From contig DAHVRG010000285.1 of the NCBI GenBank assembly GCA_027322565.1, positions 1-7,399 of the forward strand: DNA of 7,399 nt, written 5' to 3'. This document shows positions 1 through 5,923 of this stretch, piece by piece (the first letter of the stretch is position 1; the number at the start of each line of letters is the position of its first letter). The notes beneath the pieces were generated by a model. The model searched no databases and was not told the DNA's origin. It saw nothing but the letters and a program-made list of their open reading frames with translations. The DNA is from Georgenia sp. GTDB lineage: Bacteria > Actinomycetota > Actinomycetes > Actinomycetales > Actinomycetaceae. Position numbers and translations under genes: made by a program.

Positions 1-58
1 CCGCGGGATGTTCGTCGTAGGTGGGCAGCACGTCGCCGCCCCGGACCTCGCCGGTCAC
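1..58 (-). CDS. Start of an unidentified CDS, probably shikimate dehydrogenase (partial)
   Basis: A minus-strand reading frame opens with GTG at 58-56, two bases after the mltG stop codon, and runs off the left edge. A GAGGG Shine-Dalgarno sequence (69-65), lying in the last codons of mltG, sits 6 bases before the GTG, which supports this start. Only 19 codons are visible (MTGEVRGGDVLPTYDEHPA), too few to show any domain. In many actinobacteria the gene after mltG is aroE, whose product reduces 3-dehydroshikimate in aromatic amino-acid synthesis; it normally begins with a Rossmann-like segment containing a GSPIxHSLSP motif, which would lie just outside the window. The aroE identity is therefore a synteny inference, while the existence of a coupled downstream gene is well supported. 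Confidence 0.55.
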   Translation of the reverse strand, partial: MTGEVRGGDVLPTYDEHPA

Positions 59-60
59 GC

Positions 61-1230
61 TCAGCCCTCGTCGGTGTCGTCGGTCGGGTTGTCGGCCAGC
101 CACTGGCGGAAGAGCTCCTGATTGGCCAGGTGCTCCTGGTAGTCCGCGGTGAAGCGGGTCTCGCCGGTGTCGAGGTCGACGGTGACGAAGTAGCACCAGT
201 CACCCTCGGGCGGGTCGAGCACCGCCTCGATCGCGGCCACCCCGGGCGCGCCGATCGGCGTGGGGGGCAGCCCCGGGTGGATCCGGGTGTTGTACGGGTT
301 GTCGGCGTTGTCGAGCTCGGACCGTTCAGGCACCCCACCGGAGCGGCCGACCCCGTAGTTGATGGTCGAGTCCATCCCGATGAGGCCGTCACCGCTGCAG
401 TTCGCCAGGCGGTTCTCCAGCACCCGGGCGACCTTGCCGCGGTCCTCGTCGCGGTTGACCTCGTGCTCGATGATCGAGGCCCGCGTGAGTACCTCGTGCT
501 GCTCCTCCGGCGGCACGCCGAGCGACTCCAGCGTGCTCTTCGTCTGCTCGACCATCGCGGCGAGGATCTGCGTGGCGTCCGCGTCCGGCTCGAGGATGTA
601 GGTCGTCGCGGCGAACCACCCCTCGGGGTTCTCCGCGGCCTGCTCCGGCAGGCCGATCGCCTCGCGGTCCTCCGCGGCGGCCTCGACCTCCTCGAGCGGG
701 ATCTGGGCCACGCTGGCGATGCGCTCGAAGATCTGCGACGCCCGCCAGCCCTCGGGCACCGTGATGCGCAGCTCGGACTTGTTCGCCGGGTTGAGCAGCG
801 CGCTGACGGCGTCGGCCGCACGCATCTCGGCGAGCAGCTCGTAGGTGCCCGGCTGGATCTGCGCCGCGTCGGGGTTGGCGTTGAACGCCTGGACGAAGGC
901 CTCGCGCGAGGCGACGACGCCGGCGTCGACCAGGGTGTCGGCCATCGCAGTGCCCGTCGCCCCCTGCTCGATCGTCACCGAGACGCTGCCGCTGCCCGGC
1001 CCGGGGAAGTCCTGCGCCCGGGAGTCGCCGCGGTCCTCGAGCAGCGGCCGGATGACGAGGAACCCCCCGACGCCCAGCCCGACGACGAGGACGAGGCTGA
1101 GGGCGACGGCGATGATGGTCCGCCGCCGGCGGCGGCGTCGGCGCTGGGCCAGTTCGCGCCGGTCGCGGCGGCGCTGGAACTCGCTCCGCGGCTCGTCGGC
1201 CAGCAGCGTCTGGTCGAAGAGGTCGCTCAC
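61..1230 (-). CDS. mltG: Endolytic murein transglycosylase MltG (YceG family)
   Basis: MltG cleaves nascent peptidoglycan glycan strands at the outer face of the cytoplasmic membrane and is thought to set their length by terminating polymerisation. The 389-residue protein has a charged cytoplasmic N-terminus with eight consecutive arginines (residues 30-37), a transmembrane helix at about 38-60, a linker, then the extracytoplasmic YceG domain from about residue 85 to the end. Visible family motifs are EGWFAATTY (203-211), the catalytic segment ASIIEHEV with the expected catalytic Glu255, NRL (273-275), MDSTINYG (286-293), and YNTRIHPGLPPTPIGAPG (313-330). The EGW motif departs from the common EGWxFPDTY form. 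The GTG start at 1230 is chosen over an open extension reaching 1443 because it has a near-perfect ribosome binding site and overlaps the ruvX stop as GTGA. The extension is a shadow inside ruvX. The length is normal for the family. Confidence 0.95.
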   Translation of the reverse strand: MSDLFDQTLLADEPRSEFQRRRDRRELAQRRRRRRRRTIIAVALSLVLVVGLGVGGFLVIRPLLEDRGDSRAQDFPGPGSGSVSVTIEQGATGTAMADTLVDAGVVASREAFVQAFNANPDAAQIQPGTYELLAEMRAADAVSALLNPANKSELRITVPEGWRASQIFERIASVAQIPLEEVEAAAEDREAIGLPEQAAENPEGWFAATTYILEPDADATQILAAMVEQTKSTLESLGVPPEEQHEVLTRASIIEHEVNRDEDRGKVARVLENRLANCSGDGLIGMDSTINYGVGRSGGVPERSELDNADNPYNTRIHPGLPPTPIGAPGVAAIEAVLDPPEGDWCYFVTVDLDTGETRFTADYQEHLANQELFRQWLADNPTDDTDEG

Positions 1231-1721
1231 GACTCGGCCTCCCTTCGCTGGTCGACGAGCTCCCCCGCCGGATGACCGGTCCGGCGCTCCTGGTCCAGTG
1301 CCGACTGCAGGATCATCACGGCAGCGACCTGGTCGACTACCGCCCGGTGGCGTCGGCCGGGACGGCCCGACCGGTGCAGGGCCTGGTGGGCGCTGACCGT
1401 GGTGAGCCGCTCGTCGACAAGCCGGACGGGCACGGGGGCGCACTCCCGTGCAAGGTCCAGAGCGTACTCTCGTGCGAGCGATGCGGCACGTCCTTCGCCA
1501 CCGGAGAGCTGCCGCGGCAGCCCGACGACGACGGCGACCGCATCGAGCTCGCGCGCGACCTCGGCGATGCGACCCAGCTGCGCGGCCCGGTCCCCGCCGA
1601 CCGTCTCGACCGGGGTGGCGAGCAGCCCGTCGGCGTCACTGCGGGCCAGCCCGACCCGCACGGTCCCGACGTCGACGCCGAGCCGGACGCCGCGCCGGAA
1701 ACCCGGTTCCGGGTCCGTCAT
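1227..1721 (-). CDS. ruvX: RuvX/YqgF-family nuclease (putative pre-16S rRNA nuclease / Holliday-junction resolvase)
   Basis: This 164-residue protein is an RNase H-fold nuclease of the RuvX/YqgF family. Members have been linked to 16S rRNA 5'-end maturation (E. coli YqgF) and to Holliday-junction resolution (mycobacterial RuvX). The expected acidic residues are present: Asp17 in GVDVGT, Glu104 in VDERLTT, and Asp130 in VVDQVAAVMILQ. The VVGLPRQLSG loop (65-74) is also typical. Length is normal; the C-terminal 20 or so residues are a charged, probably disordered tail. The ATG start overlaps the alaS stop as ATGA (1721-1718), and its own stop overlaps the mltG GTG start as GTGA (1230-1227). No strong Shine-Dalgarno sequence precedes the ATG, so translation is probably coupled to alaS. 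The cytoplasmic nuclease assignment is firm; which substrate dominates in this organism cannot be read from the sequence. Confidence 0.95.
   Translation of the reverse strand: MTDPEPGFRRGVRLGVDVGTVRVGLARSDADGLLATPVETVGGDRAAQLGRIAEVARELDAVAVVVGLPRQLSGGEGRAASLAREYALDLARECAPVPVRLVDERLTTVSAHQALHRSGRPGRRHRAVVDQVAAVMILQSALDQERRTGHPAGELVDQRREAES
1238..1245 (-). promoter_or_regulatory. Ribosome binding site of mltG
   Basis: The minus strand reads AAGGGAGG, followed by 7 bases and then GTG at 1230-1228. This strong Shine-Dalgarno match lies inside the 3' end of ruvX and decides the mltG start against the longer open frame. Confidence 0.85.
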
Positions 1722-4411
1722 CGAGCGACCACACCCCGGACCTCGGCGACGATGCCCTCGAGCGCAGCCGGCACCGCAGCGGGGTCCGTGCCACCGCCCT
1801 GGGCGACGTCGTCCTTGCCCCCGCCCCCGCCCCCGAGGCGGCCGGCGGCGGAGCGGGCAAGCTGACCCGCCCGCAGCCCGAGCTCCCGGGCGCCGGCGTT
1901 GGTGGCCACGACGACCGCGGGGCGTCCGTTGCTCTGCCCCGCGACGGCGACGACGGCGGGACGGGCCTCACCGAGCCGGCCGCGGACGTCGAGCGCCAGC
2001 GTGCGCAGGTCGTCCCCGCCGGACACCTCGCCGGCGTCGTGCGCGACGACGAGGGTGCCCTCGACGTCCTGGGCGCTGTCGGCGACCTGGCCGGCCGCGG
2101 CCAGGAGCTGGCGTCGCCGCAGCCCGGCGAGCTCCTTCTCGGCGGCCTTGAGCCGGGACATGAGGTTCGAGACCCGCTCGGGCAGCTCCTCGGGCCGCCC
2201 GCCGAGGAGGCTCGTCACCTGGCCCACGAGCGCGCGCTCCTTGGCCTGGTGGCTGTAGGCGCCGGTGCCGACGAGGGCGTCGACGCGACGCACCCCCGAA
2301 CCGATCGATGACTCGCCGAGCAGGGTGACCCGGCCGATGTGGCCGGTGCTCGGCACGTGCGTACCGGCGCACAGCTCCTTGGACCAGTCACCGCCGATGG
2401 AGACCACTCGCACGCGGGAGCCGTACTTCTGGCCGAAGAGAGCCATCGCGCCGGAGGCCAGCGCGTCGTCGAGGTCCATGACCTGGTCGGTCACCTCGAG
2501 GTTCTCCACGAGCTGGGTGTTGACCCGCTCCTCGATCTCCCCGAGCACCGAGACCGGCACCTGGGAGCCGTGGCGGAAGTCGAAGCGCAGGCGGGAGGGC
2601 GCGTTCTCGGAGCCGGCCTGGGTGGCCTGCTCCCCCAGCGACTCGTGCAGCGCCTTGTGCACCATGTGCGTGGCGCTGTGCGCCTGGGCGATGGCGCGCC
2701 GACGGTCCGTGTCGATGATCGCGACGGCGGACTCGTCGACGGTCGCGGTGCCCTCGACGAGGCGGCCCCGGTGGACGGTCAGGCCCGCGACGGGGGCCTG
2801 GACGTCGTCGACCTCGACGATGCCGCCGTCCTGGAGGCGGATGGTGCCGTGGTCCGGCTGCTGCCCACCGGCCTCCGCGTAGAACGGGGTCCGGTCGAGG
2901 ACGACCTCGACGTTCGCCGGGGCGGTGGCCGCAGGGACGGCCTGGCCGTCGACGAGCAGGCCGACGACGCGCGCGTCGGCGGTGGTGTCGGTGTAGCCGA
3001 GGAAGAGGGTGTTGCCGCCGAGCTGGGACTGGAGGTCGTGGTACAGGGCGGGGTCGACGTGGCCGGCCTTCTTGGCCAGTGCGTCGGCCCGGGCCCGTTC
3101 GCGCTGCTCCGCCATGAGGTCGCGGAAGCCCTGCTCGTCGACGCTCACCCCGTGCTCCGCCGCCATCTCCAGCGTGAGGTCGATGGGGAAGCCGTAGGTG
3201 TCGTGGAGCGCGAAGGCATCCGCCCCGGAGAGCTTCGCCCGGCCGCCGCCGGCGGCCTCCCGGGCCTTGCGGACCGCGGTGTCGAGGATCGTGGTCCCCG
3301 CGGCGAGCGTGCGGCGGAAGGCCTCCTCCTCGCCGTAGGCGACCTCACTGATGACCGAGAAGTCGCGCTCGAGCTCCGGGTAGGACGGCGCCATGGCGTC
3401 CTTGACCACGGGGAGCAGGTGCGGCAGCACGGGCTCGTCCACGCCGAGGAGGCGCACCGAGCGCACTGCGCGCCGGATGAGGCGGCGCAGGACGTACCCA
3501 CGGCCGTCGTTACCGGGGCGCACGCCGTCGCCGATGAGCATGAGCGAGGAGCGGACGTGGTCGGCGATGATCCGCATCCGCACGTCGTCCTCGGTGTCGG
3601 CGCCGTAGCGCCGTCCGGTCAGCTCCTGGGTGGTGGCGATGAGCGGGAACACCTCGTCGATCTCGTAGATGTTCTCCTTGCCCTGGAGCAGGTAGGCGAG
3701 CCGCTCGAGGCCGGCACCGGTGTCGATGCTCTTCTTCTCCAGCTCGCGCAGCAGCGGGTAGTCCTTGCCGCTGCCCTCGCCGCGGAGGTACTGGTCGAAG
3801 ACGAGGTTCCAGATCTCCAGGTAGCGGTCACCGCCCGGGTCGATGGTGCCGCCGACGGCGTCCGGGCCGTACTCGGGGCCGCGGTCGTAGTGGAACTCGG
3901 CGCACGGTCCGGCGGGGCCCGGCTGCCCGGTGTCCCAGAAGATCTCCTCCCGGGTGAGCCGGACGATCTGGCGCTCGTCGACACCGACCCGCTTGAGGGC
4001 GTCAAGGGCCTCCGCGTCCTGCTCCCAGACGGTGATCCACAGGCGGTCGCCGTCGAGGCCGTAGCCGCCCTCGTCCTGGGAGGTGGTGAGGAGGTCCCAG
4101 GCGAAGTTGATCGCCCCCTCCTTGAAGTAGTCACCGAAGGAGAAGTTCCCGCACATCTGGAAGAACGTGCCGTGCCGGGTGGTGTGCCCGACCTCGTCGA
4201 TGTCGTTCGTGCGCAGGCACTTCTGCACGGACGCGACCCGCGGCCACGGCGCCTCCTGCGTACCGACGATGTACGGGATGAACGGCACCATCCCGGCGAT
4301 CGTGAAGAGGATCGACGGGTCCGGCGACACGAGCGGGACGCTCGGTGCGATGTGGTGATCGTGCTTGGCGAAGTAGTCCAGCCAGCGGGTGCGGATCTCG
4401 GCGGTACGCAA
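1718..4411 (-). CDS. alaS: Alanyl-tRNA synthetase
   Basis: This cytoplasmic class II synthetase charges tRNA-Ala with alanine and edits mischarged Ser and Gly. The 897-residue protein is full length. The aminoacylation domain (about 1-250) includes class II motif 2 in TRHGTFFQMCGNFSFGDYFK (78-97). Motif 3 is GRGYVLRRLIRR (303-314). The editing domain carries the metal-binding set: His578 and His582 in HSATH, then Cys681 and His685 in CAGTH. The C-Ala region has a charged, coiled-coil-like stretch (about 745-770) and ends with the glycine-rich loop at 859-874 (GGGGGGKDDVAQGGG). The start is TTG at 4411-4409, preceded by GAGG with a 5-base spacer; MRTAEIRTRWLDYF matches where the family begins. 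Its stop overlaps the ruvX start (ATGA). It follows the upstream small membrane-protein gene after 38 bases, so it is probably co-transcribed with it. Confidence 0.98.
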   Translation of the reverse strand: MRTAEIRTRWLDYFAKHDHHIAPSVPLVSPDPSILFTIAGMVPFIPYIVGTQEAPWPRVASVQKCLRTNDIDEVGHTTRHGTFFQMCGNFSFGDYFKEGAINFAWDLLTTSQDEGGYGLDGDRLWITVWEQDAEALDALKRVGVDERQIVRLTREEIFWDTGQPGPAGPCAEFHYDRGPEYGPDAVGGTIDPGGDRYLEIWNLVFDQYLRGEGSGKDYPLLRELEKKSIDTGAGLERLAYLLQGKENIYEIDEVFPLIATTQELTGRRYGADTEDDVRMRIIADHVRSSLMLIGDGVRPGNDGRGYVLRRLIRRAVRSVRLLGVDEPVLPHLLPVVKDAMAPSYPELERDFSVISEVAYGEEEAFRRTLAAGTTILDTAVRKAREAAGGGRAKLSGADAFALHDTYGFPIDLTLEMAAEHGVSVDEQGFRDLMAEQRERARADALAKKAGHVDPALYHDLQSQLGGNTLFLGYTDTTADARVVGLLVDGQAVPAATAPANVEVVLDRTPFYAEAGGQQPDHGTIRLQDGGIVEVDDVQAPVAGLTVHRGRLVEGTATVDESAVAIIDTDRRRAIAQAHSATHMVHKALHESLGEQATQAGSENAPSRLRFDFRHGSQVPVSVLGEIEERVNTQLVENLEVTDQVMDLDDALASGAMALFGQKYGSRVRVVSIGGDWSKELCAGTHVPSTGHIGRVTLLGESSIGSGVRRVDALVGTGAYSHQAKERALVGQVTSLLGGRPEELPERVSNLMSRLKAAEKELAGLRRRQLLAAAGQVADSAQDVEGTLVVAHDAGEVSGGDDLRTLALDVRGRLGEARPAVVAVAGQSNGRPAVVVATNAGARELGLRAGQLARSAAGRLGGGGGGKDDVAQGGGTDPAAVPAALEGIVAEVRGVVAR

Positions 4412-4416
4412 TGGGA

Positions 4417-4420
4417 CCTC
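4417..4420 (-). promoter_or_regulatory. Short ribosome binding site of alaS
   Basis: The minus strand reads GAGG, then TCCCA, then the TTG start codon. There is no ATG or GTG at the conserved N-terminus, so this short site fixes the unusual TTG start. Confidence 0.6.
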
Positions 4421-4449
4421 GGGGTGGGAAGTGACGGTGGGAGGGCGGG

Positions 4450-4686
4450 TCAGTGGGGCTCGGCGCGTCGTCGCTCGGCCGCGGCGTCGACGTCCGCGTC
4501 GTCCGGGAGCAGCCGCTCACGCAGCTCGGCCTCCCGGGCGGCATAGTCGGCGCGGAACGCGGCGACCCGCTCGCGGAGCTCGGCGGCGACGGACTCCACA
4601 CCGGCGCTGAGCCGGTGCCGCACCACCGGGGTGGCGAGCACGACGACGACCAGGACGGTCGCCCCGACGACGACGGTCCGGCGCAT
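4450..4686 (-). CDS. Small membrane-anchored hypothetical protein (possible DUF6167-like)
   Basis: This 78-residue protein has two N-terminal arginines, one hydrophobic segment (about 4-22, rich in valine), and then an amphipathic, charged stretch likely to be helical (about 27-75, with AELRER and REAELRER repeating a heptad-like pattern). That predicts a single membrane anchor with a short helical tail; the side on which the tail lies is unclear. Its ATG shares one base with the DUF948 gene's stop (TGATG, 4688-4684), showing translational coupling, and alaS follows after 38 bases. In Streptomyces and relatives a small DUF6167 protein occupies the same slot between a DUF948 gene and alaS; the REAEL-type tail looks similar, but the assignment rests on position and memory. 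Function is unknown. A G-rich stretch a few bases before the ATG is the only local ribosome-binding signal. Confidence 0.8.
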   Translation of the reverse strand: MRRTVVVGATVLVVVVLATPVVRHRLSAGVESVAAELRERVAAFRADYAAREAELRERLLPDDADVDAAAERRRAEPH

Positions 4687-5033
4687 CAGGCCCCCCGGCG
4701 GAAGAACCGACGCACGGCGTAGGAGAACGCGGCGACCTTGACGACCGGGCCGCCGACGGTCGCGGACACCAGCGTGGTGAGCGCCGAGACGTTCTGCGAG
4801 ACCTCCGCGGCCGCCGTCGTCACGGTGTCGACCTTCTCGATCTGGGCGTTGCTCGCCGCGATCGTCGCGGCGGCCTCGTCGACGACGGGCACCGTGTGGG
4901 CCGTGAGCTCACGGACGGAGTCCGTCGCGGCGTCGAGCACCCTACCCAGCTTGAGCAGGGGGACGGCGAGGAAGGCCACGAGGACGAGGAACGCGACGGC
5001 GGCCACGATCCCGGCGATGTCGCCGATGTTCAT
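4686..5033 (-). CDS. DUF948-type single-pass membrane protein
   Basis: This 115-residue protein begins with a short leader (MNIGDIAG), a transmembrane helix at about 8-28, then a long alanine/valine/threonine-rich helical region (about 30-90) with few charges and no cysteines, and ends in a basic tail (RRFFRRGA). This is the usual look of actinobacterial DUF948 proteins, which resemble the start of methyl-accepting chemotaxis or coiled-coil scaffold proteins but have no established function. The ATG at 5033 has a strong AAGGAG site 7 bases upstream. It is the first gene after the rpsD terminator, and its stop shares a base with the next gene's ATG. By position it is the promoter-proximal gene of the alaS-ruvX-mltG group. 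A role at the membrane in envelope growth is suggested only by mltG in the same operon. Confidence 0.85.
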   Translation of the reverse strand: MNIGDIAGIVAAVAFLVLVAFLAVPLLKLGRVLDAATDSVRELTAHTVPVVDEAAATIAASNAQIEKVDTVTTAAAEVSQNVSALTTLVSATVGGPVVKVAAFSYAVRRFFRRGA

Positions 5034-5040
5034 GTGCAGG

Positions 5041-5046
5041 CTCCTT
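5041..5046 (-). promoter_or_regulatory. Ribosome binding site of the DUF948 gene
   Basis: The minus strand reads AAGGAG, then 7 bases, then ATG at 5033. It is one of the strongest ribosome binding sites in the window, in keeping with the first gene of an operon. Confidence 0.8.
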
Positions 5047-5061
5047 GGGCTGACGAGTGCG

Positions 5062-5082
5062 CTCCGGGCAGGCTACCCGGAG
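5062..5082 (-). other. Perfect 7-bp hairpin upstream of the DUF948 gene, overlapping a possible -10 element
   Basis: CTCCGGG (5062-5068) and CCCGGAG (5076-5082) are perfect inverted arms around a 7-base loop. On the minus strand the loop and its flank contain TAGCCT (5075-5070), a TANNNT match that could be a -10 element for the operon, with no convincing -35 upstream. The hairpin lies just downstream of the rpsD terminator and ends 15 bases before the DUF948 ribosome binding site. It could be a second terminator stem, an mRNA 5' structure or an operator; the sequence does not decide. Confidence 0.45.
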
Positions 5083-5087
5083 ATGGG

Positions 5088-5125
5088 CGCGCCCCGGGAC
5101 CGGCGTGGCCGGTGCCCGGGGCGCG
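5088..5125 (-). terminator. Terminator-like hairpin after rpsD
   Basis: Arms 5088-5098 and 5115-5125 are perfectly complementary over 11 bp (CGCGCCCCGGG and its partner). The stem continues inward after a one-base bulge (5114) with ACCGGC (5099-5104) against GCCGGT (5108-5113), leaving a 3-base loop. This 17-bp GC-rich hairpin begins 22 bases after the rpsD stop codon. No U-tract follows on the minus strand, which is common for actinobacterial intrinsic terminators. It probably separates rpsD from the alaS group, perhaps incompletely. Confidence 0.75.
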
Positions 5126-5146
5126 GACGTCGTTCGTCCGGCTCGG

Positions 5147-5779
5147 TCAGCGCGAGTAGTACTCGACGACGAGCTGCACGTCGCAGGTGACGGGGACCTC
5201 GTCACGCTTCGGGCGGCGCACGAGCTCGGCGCGGAGCTTCTCCAGCTGGACGTCGAGGTAGCCCGGGACGTCCGGCAGGACGTCGCGGTGGGCACCCGCG
5301 GCCGCGATCTGGAACGGGACCATGGTCTGGCTGCGCGGCTTGACCTGGATCACCTGTCCCGGCTTCACGCGGAAGGACGGGCGGTCGACGAGCTTGCCGT
5401 CGACGAGGATGTGGCGGTGCACGACGGCCTGGCGGGCCTGGGCGATCGTCCGGGCGAAGCCGGCGCGCAGGACCAGGGCGTCCAGCCGCATCTCGAGCAG
5501 CTCGACGAGCGACTCACCGGTCAGGCCCGGCTCGCGGCGGGCCTCCTCGAAGACGCGGGTCATCTGGGCCTCGCGGAGCCCGTACTGGGCGCGCAGCCGC
5601 TGCTTCTCCTTGAGCCGCACGGCGTAGTCGGACTCTTGGCGGCGGCGGGCGCGACCGTGCTCACCGGGGCCGTAGGGGCGCTTCTCGAAGTGCTTGACCG
5701 CCTTGGGGGTCAGCGCGATGCCGAGGGCGCGGGACAGGCGCACCTGGCGGCGCGACCGTGCCTGGTTGTTCTTGCTCAC
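5147..5779 (-). CDS. rpsD: 30S ribosomal protein S4, cysteine-poor (zinc-free) type
   Basis: S4 is a primary 16S rRNA-binding protein that nucleates 30S assembly. The 210-residue product contains the N-terminal S4 region with SRALGIALTPKAVKHFEKRPYGPGEHG (residues 16-42), the conserved KEKQRLRAQYGL segment (57-68), the S4 RNA-binding fold (about 97-146, including MRLDALVLRAGFARTIAQAR and VDRPSFRVKPG), and the C-terminal VTCDVQLVVEYYSR. The only cysteine is Cys199, so the N-terminal zinc site of the C+ type is absent. This is the form I know from the Streptomyces rpsD located near alaS. GTG at 5779 is chosen because AGGAAG lies 8 bases upstream and it matches the family start; an in-frame GTG at 5809 has no suitable binding site. 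The gene stands alone between rarA and the alaS operon, not in the rpsM-rpsK-rpoA cluster. Confidence 0.97.
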   Translation of the reverse strand: MSKNNQARSRRQVRLSRALGIALTPKAVKHFEKRPYGPGEHGRARRRQESDYAVRLKEKQRLRAQYGLREAQMTRVFEEARREPGLTGESLVELLEMRLDALVLRAGFARTIAQARQAVVHRHILVDGKLVDRPSFRVKPGQVIQVKPRSQTMVPFQIAAAGAHRDVLPDVPGYLDVQLEKLRAELVRRPKRDEVPVTCDVQLVVEYYSR

Positions 5780-5883
5780 GTGTGGTTCTTCCTGTCGTTG
5801 TGACGTCACGCGGCGGGAGGGTCCTCCCGGCGCGCGGGGCCGACCATTGAAGGCTGAGACCCCAGGTGTGCCCGCAGGCAACC
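5780..5883 (-). promoter_or_regulatory. rpsD 5' leader with potential structure
   Basis: If transcription starts near 5882, the leader is about 100 bases. Three structured elements are visible. First, 5865-5883 can form a 7-bp stem with one bulge around a CGCA loop. Second, CGGGAGG (5814-5820) and CCTCCCG (5823-5829) form a tight stem that continues past one mismatch with three more pairs (5810-5812 with 5831-5833). Third, 5800-5809 is the perfect palindrome GTGACGTCAC. S4 is a known translational autoregulator in E. coli and Bacillus, so a regulatory leader is plausible, but I cannot show an S4-binding fold here. Confidence 0.4.
5788..5793 (-). promoter_or_regulatory. Ribosome binding site of rpsD
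   Basis: The minus strand reads AGGAAG, then 8 bases, then GTG at 5779-5777. It favours this start over the in-frame GTG ten codons upstream. Confidence 0.65.
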
Positions 5884-5888
5884 GGAAG

Positions 5889-5897
5889 ATCCTACCA
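5889..5897 (-). promoter_or_regulatory. Probable extended -10 promoter for rpsD
   Basis: The minus strand reads TGGTAGGAT: a TGn extended element directly before the -10 hexamer TAGGAT (5894-5889). No recognisable -35 lies 17-18 bases upstream, where the sequence is G-rich, which fits an extended -10 promoter. It is properly placed upstream of rpsD and downstream of rarA, predicting a start near 5882. Confidence 0.5.
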
Positions 5898-5923
5898 GCC
5901 CTCCGGCCCCTCCCCCAGCCCCC

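Noticed and set aside
1119..1145. CGG/CCG-rich tract that looks like a simple repeat
   Set aside because: It encodes the run of eight arginines before the MltG transmembrane helix. This is a normal positive-inside topogenic signal, so it is not annotated as a separate repeat.
130..1275. 381-codon open frame on the plus strand opposite mltG
   Set aside because: It is the complementary shadow of mltG, with repetitive VxxGR/LRR-type composition and no motif.
1231..1443. N-terminal extension of MltG to an upstream ATG
   Set aside because: The extra 71 residues lie out of frame inside ruvX and are Pro/Arg/Gly-rich. GTG at 1230 has a strong ribosome binding site and the classic GTGA overlap.
2339..4546. 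735-codon open frame on the plus strand opposite alaS
   Set aside because: It is antisense to an intact alaS. Its translation is low-complexity (rich in Val, Gly, Arg, Asp, Leu) with no recognisable motif, as expected from codon-position bias in high-GC DNA.
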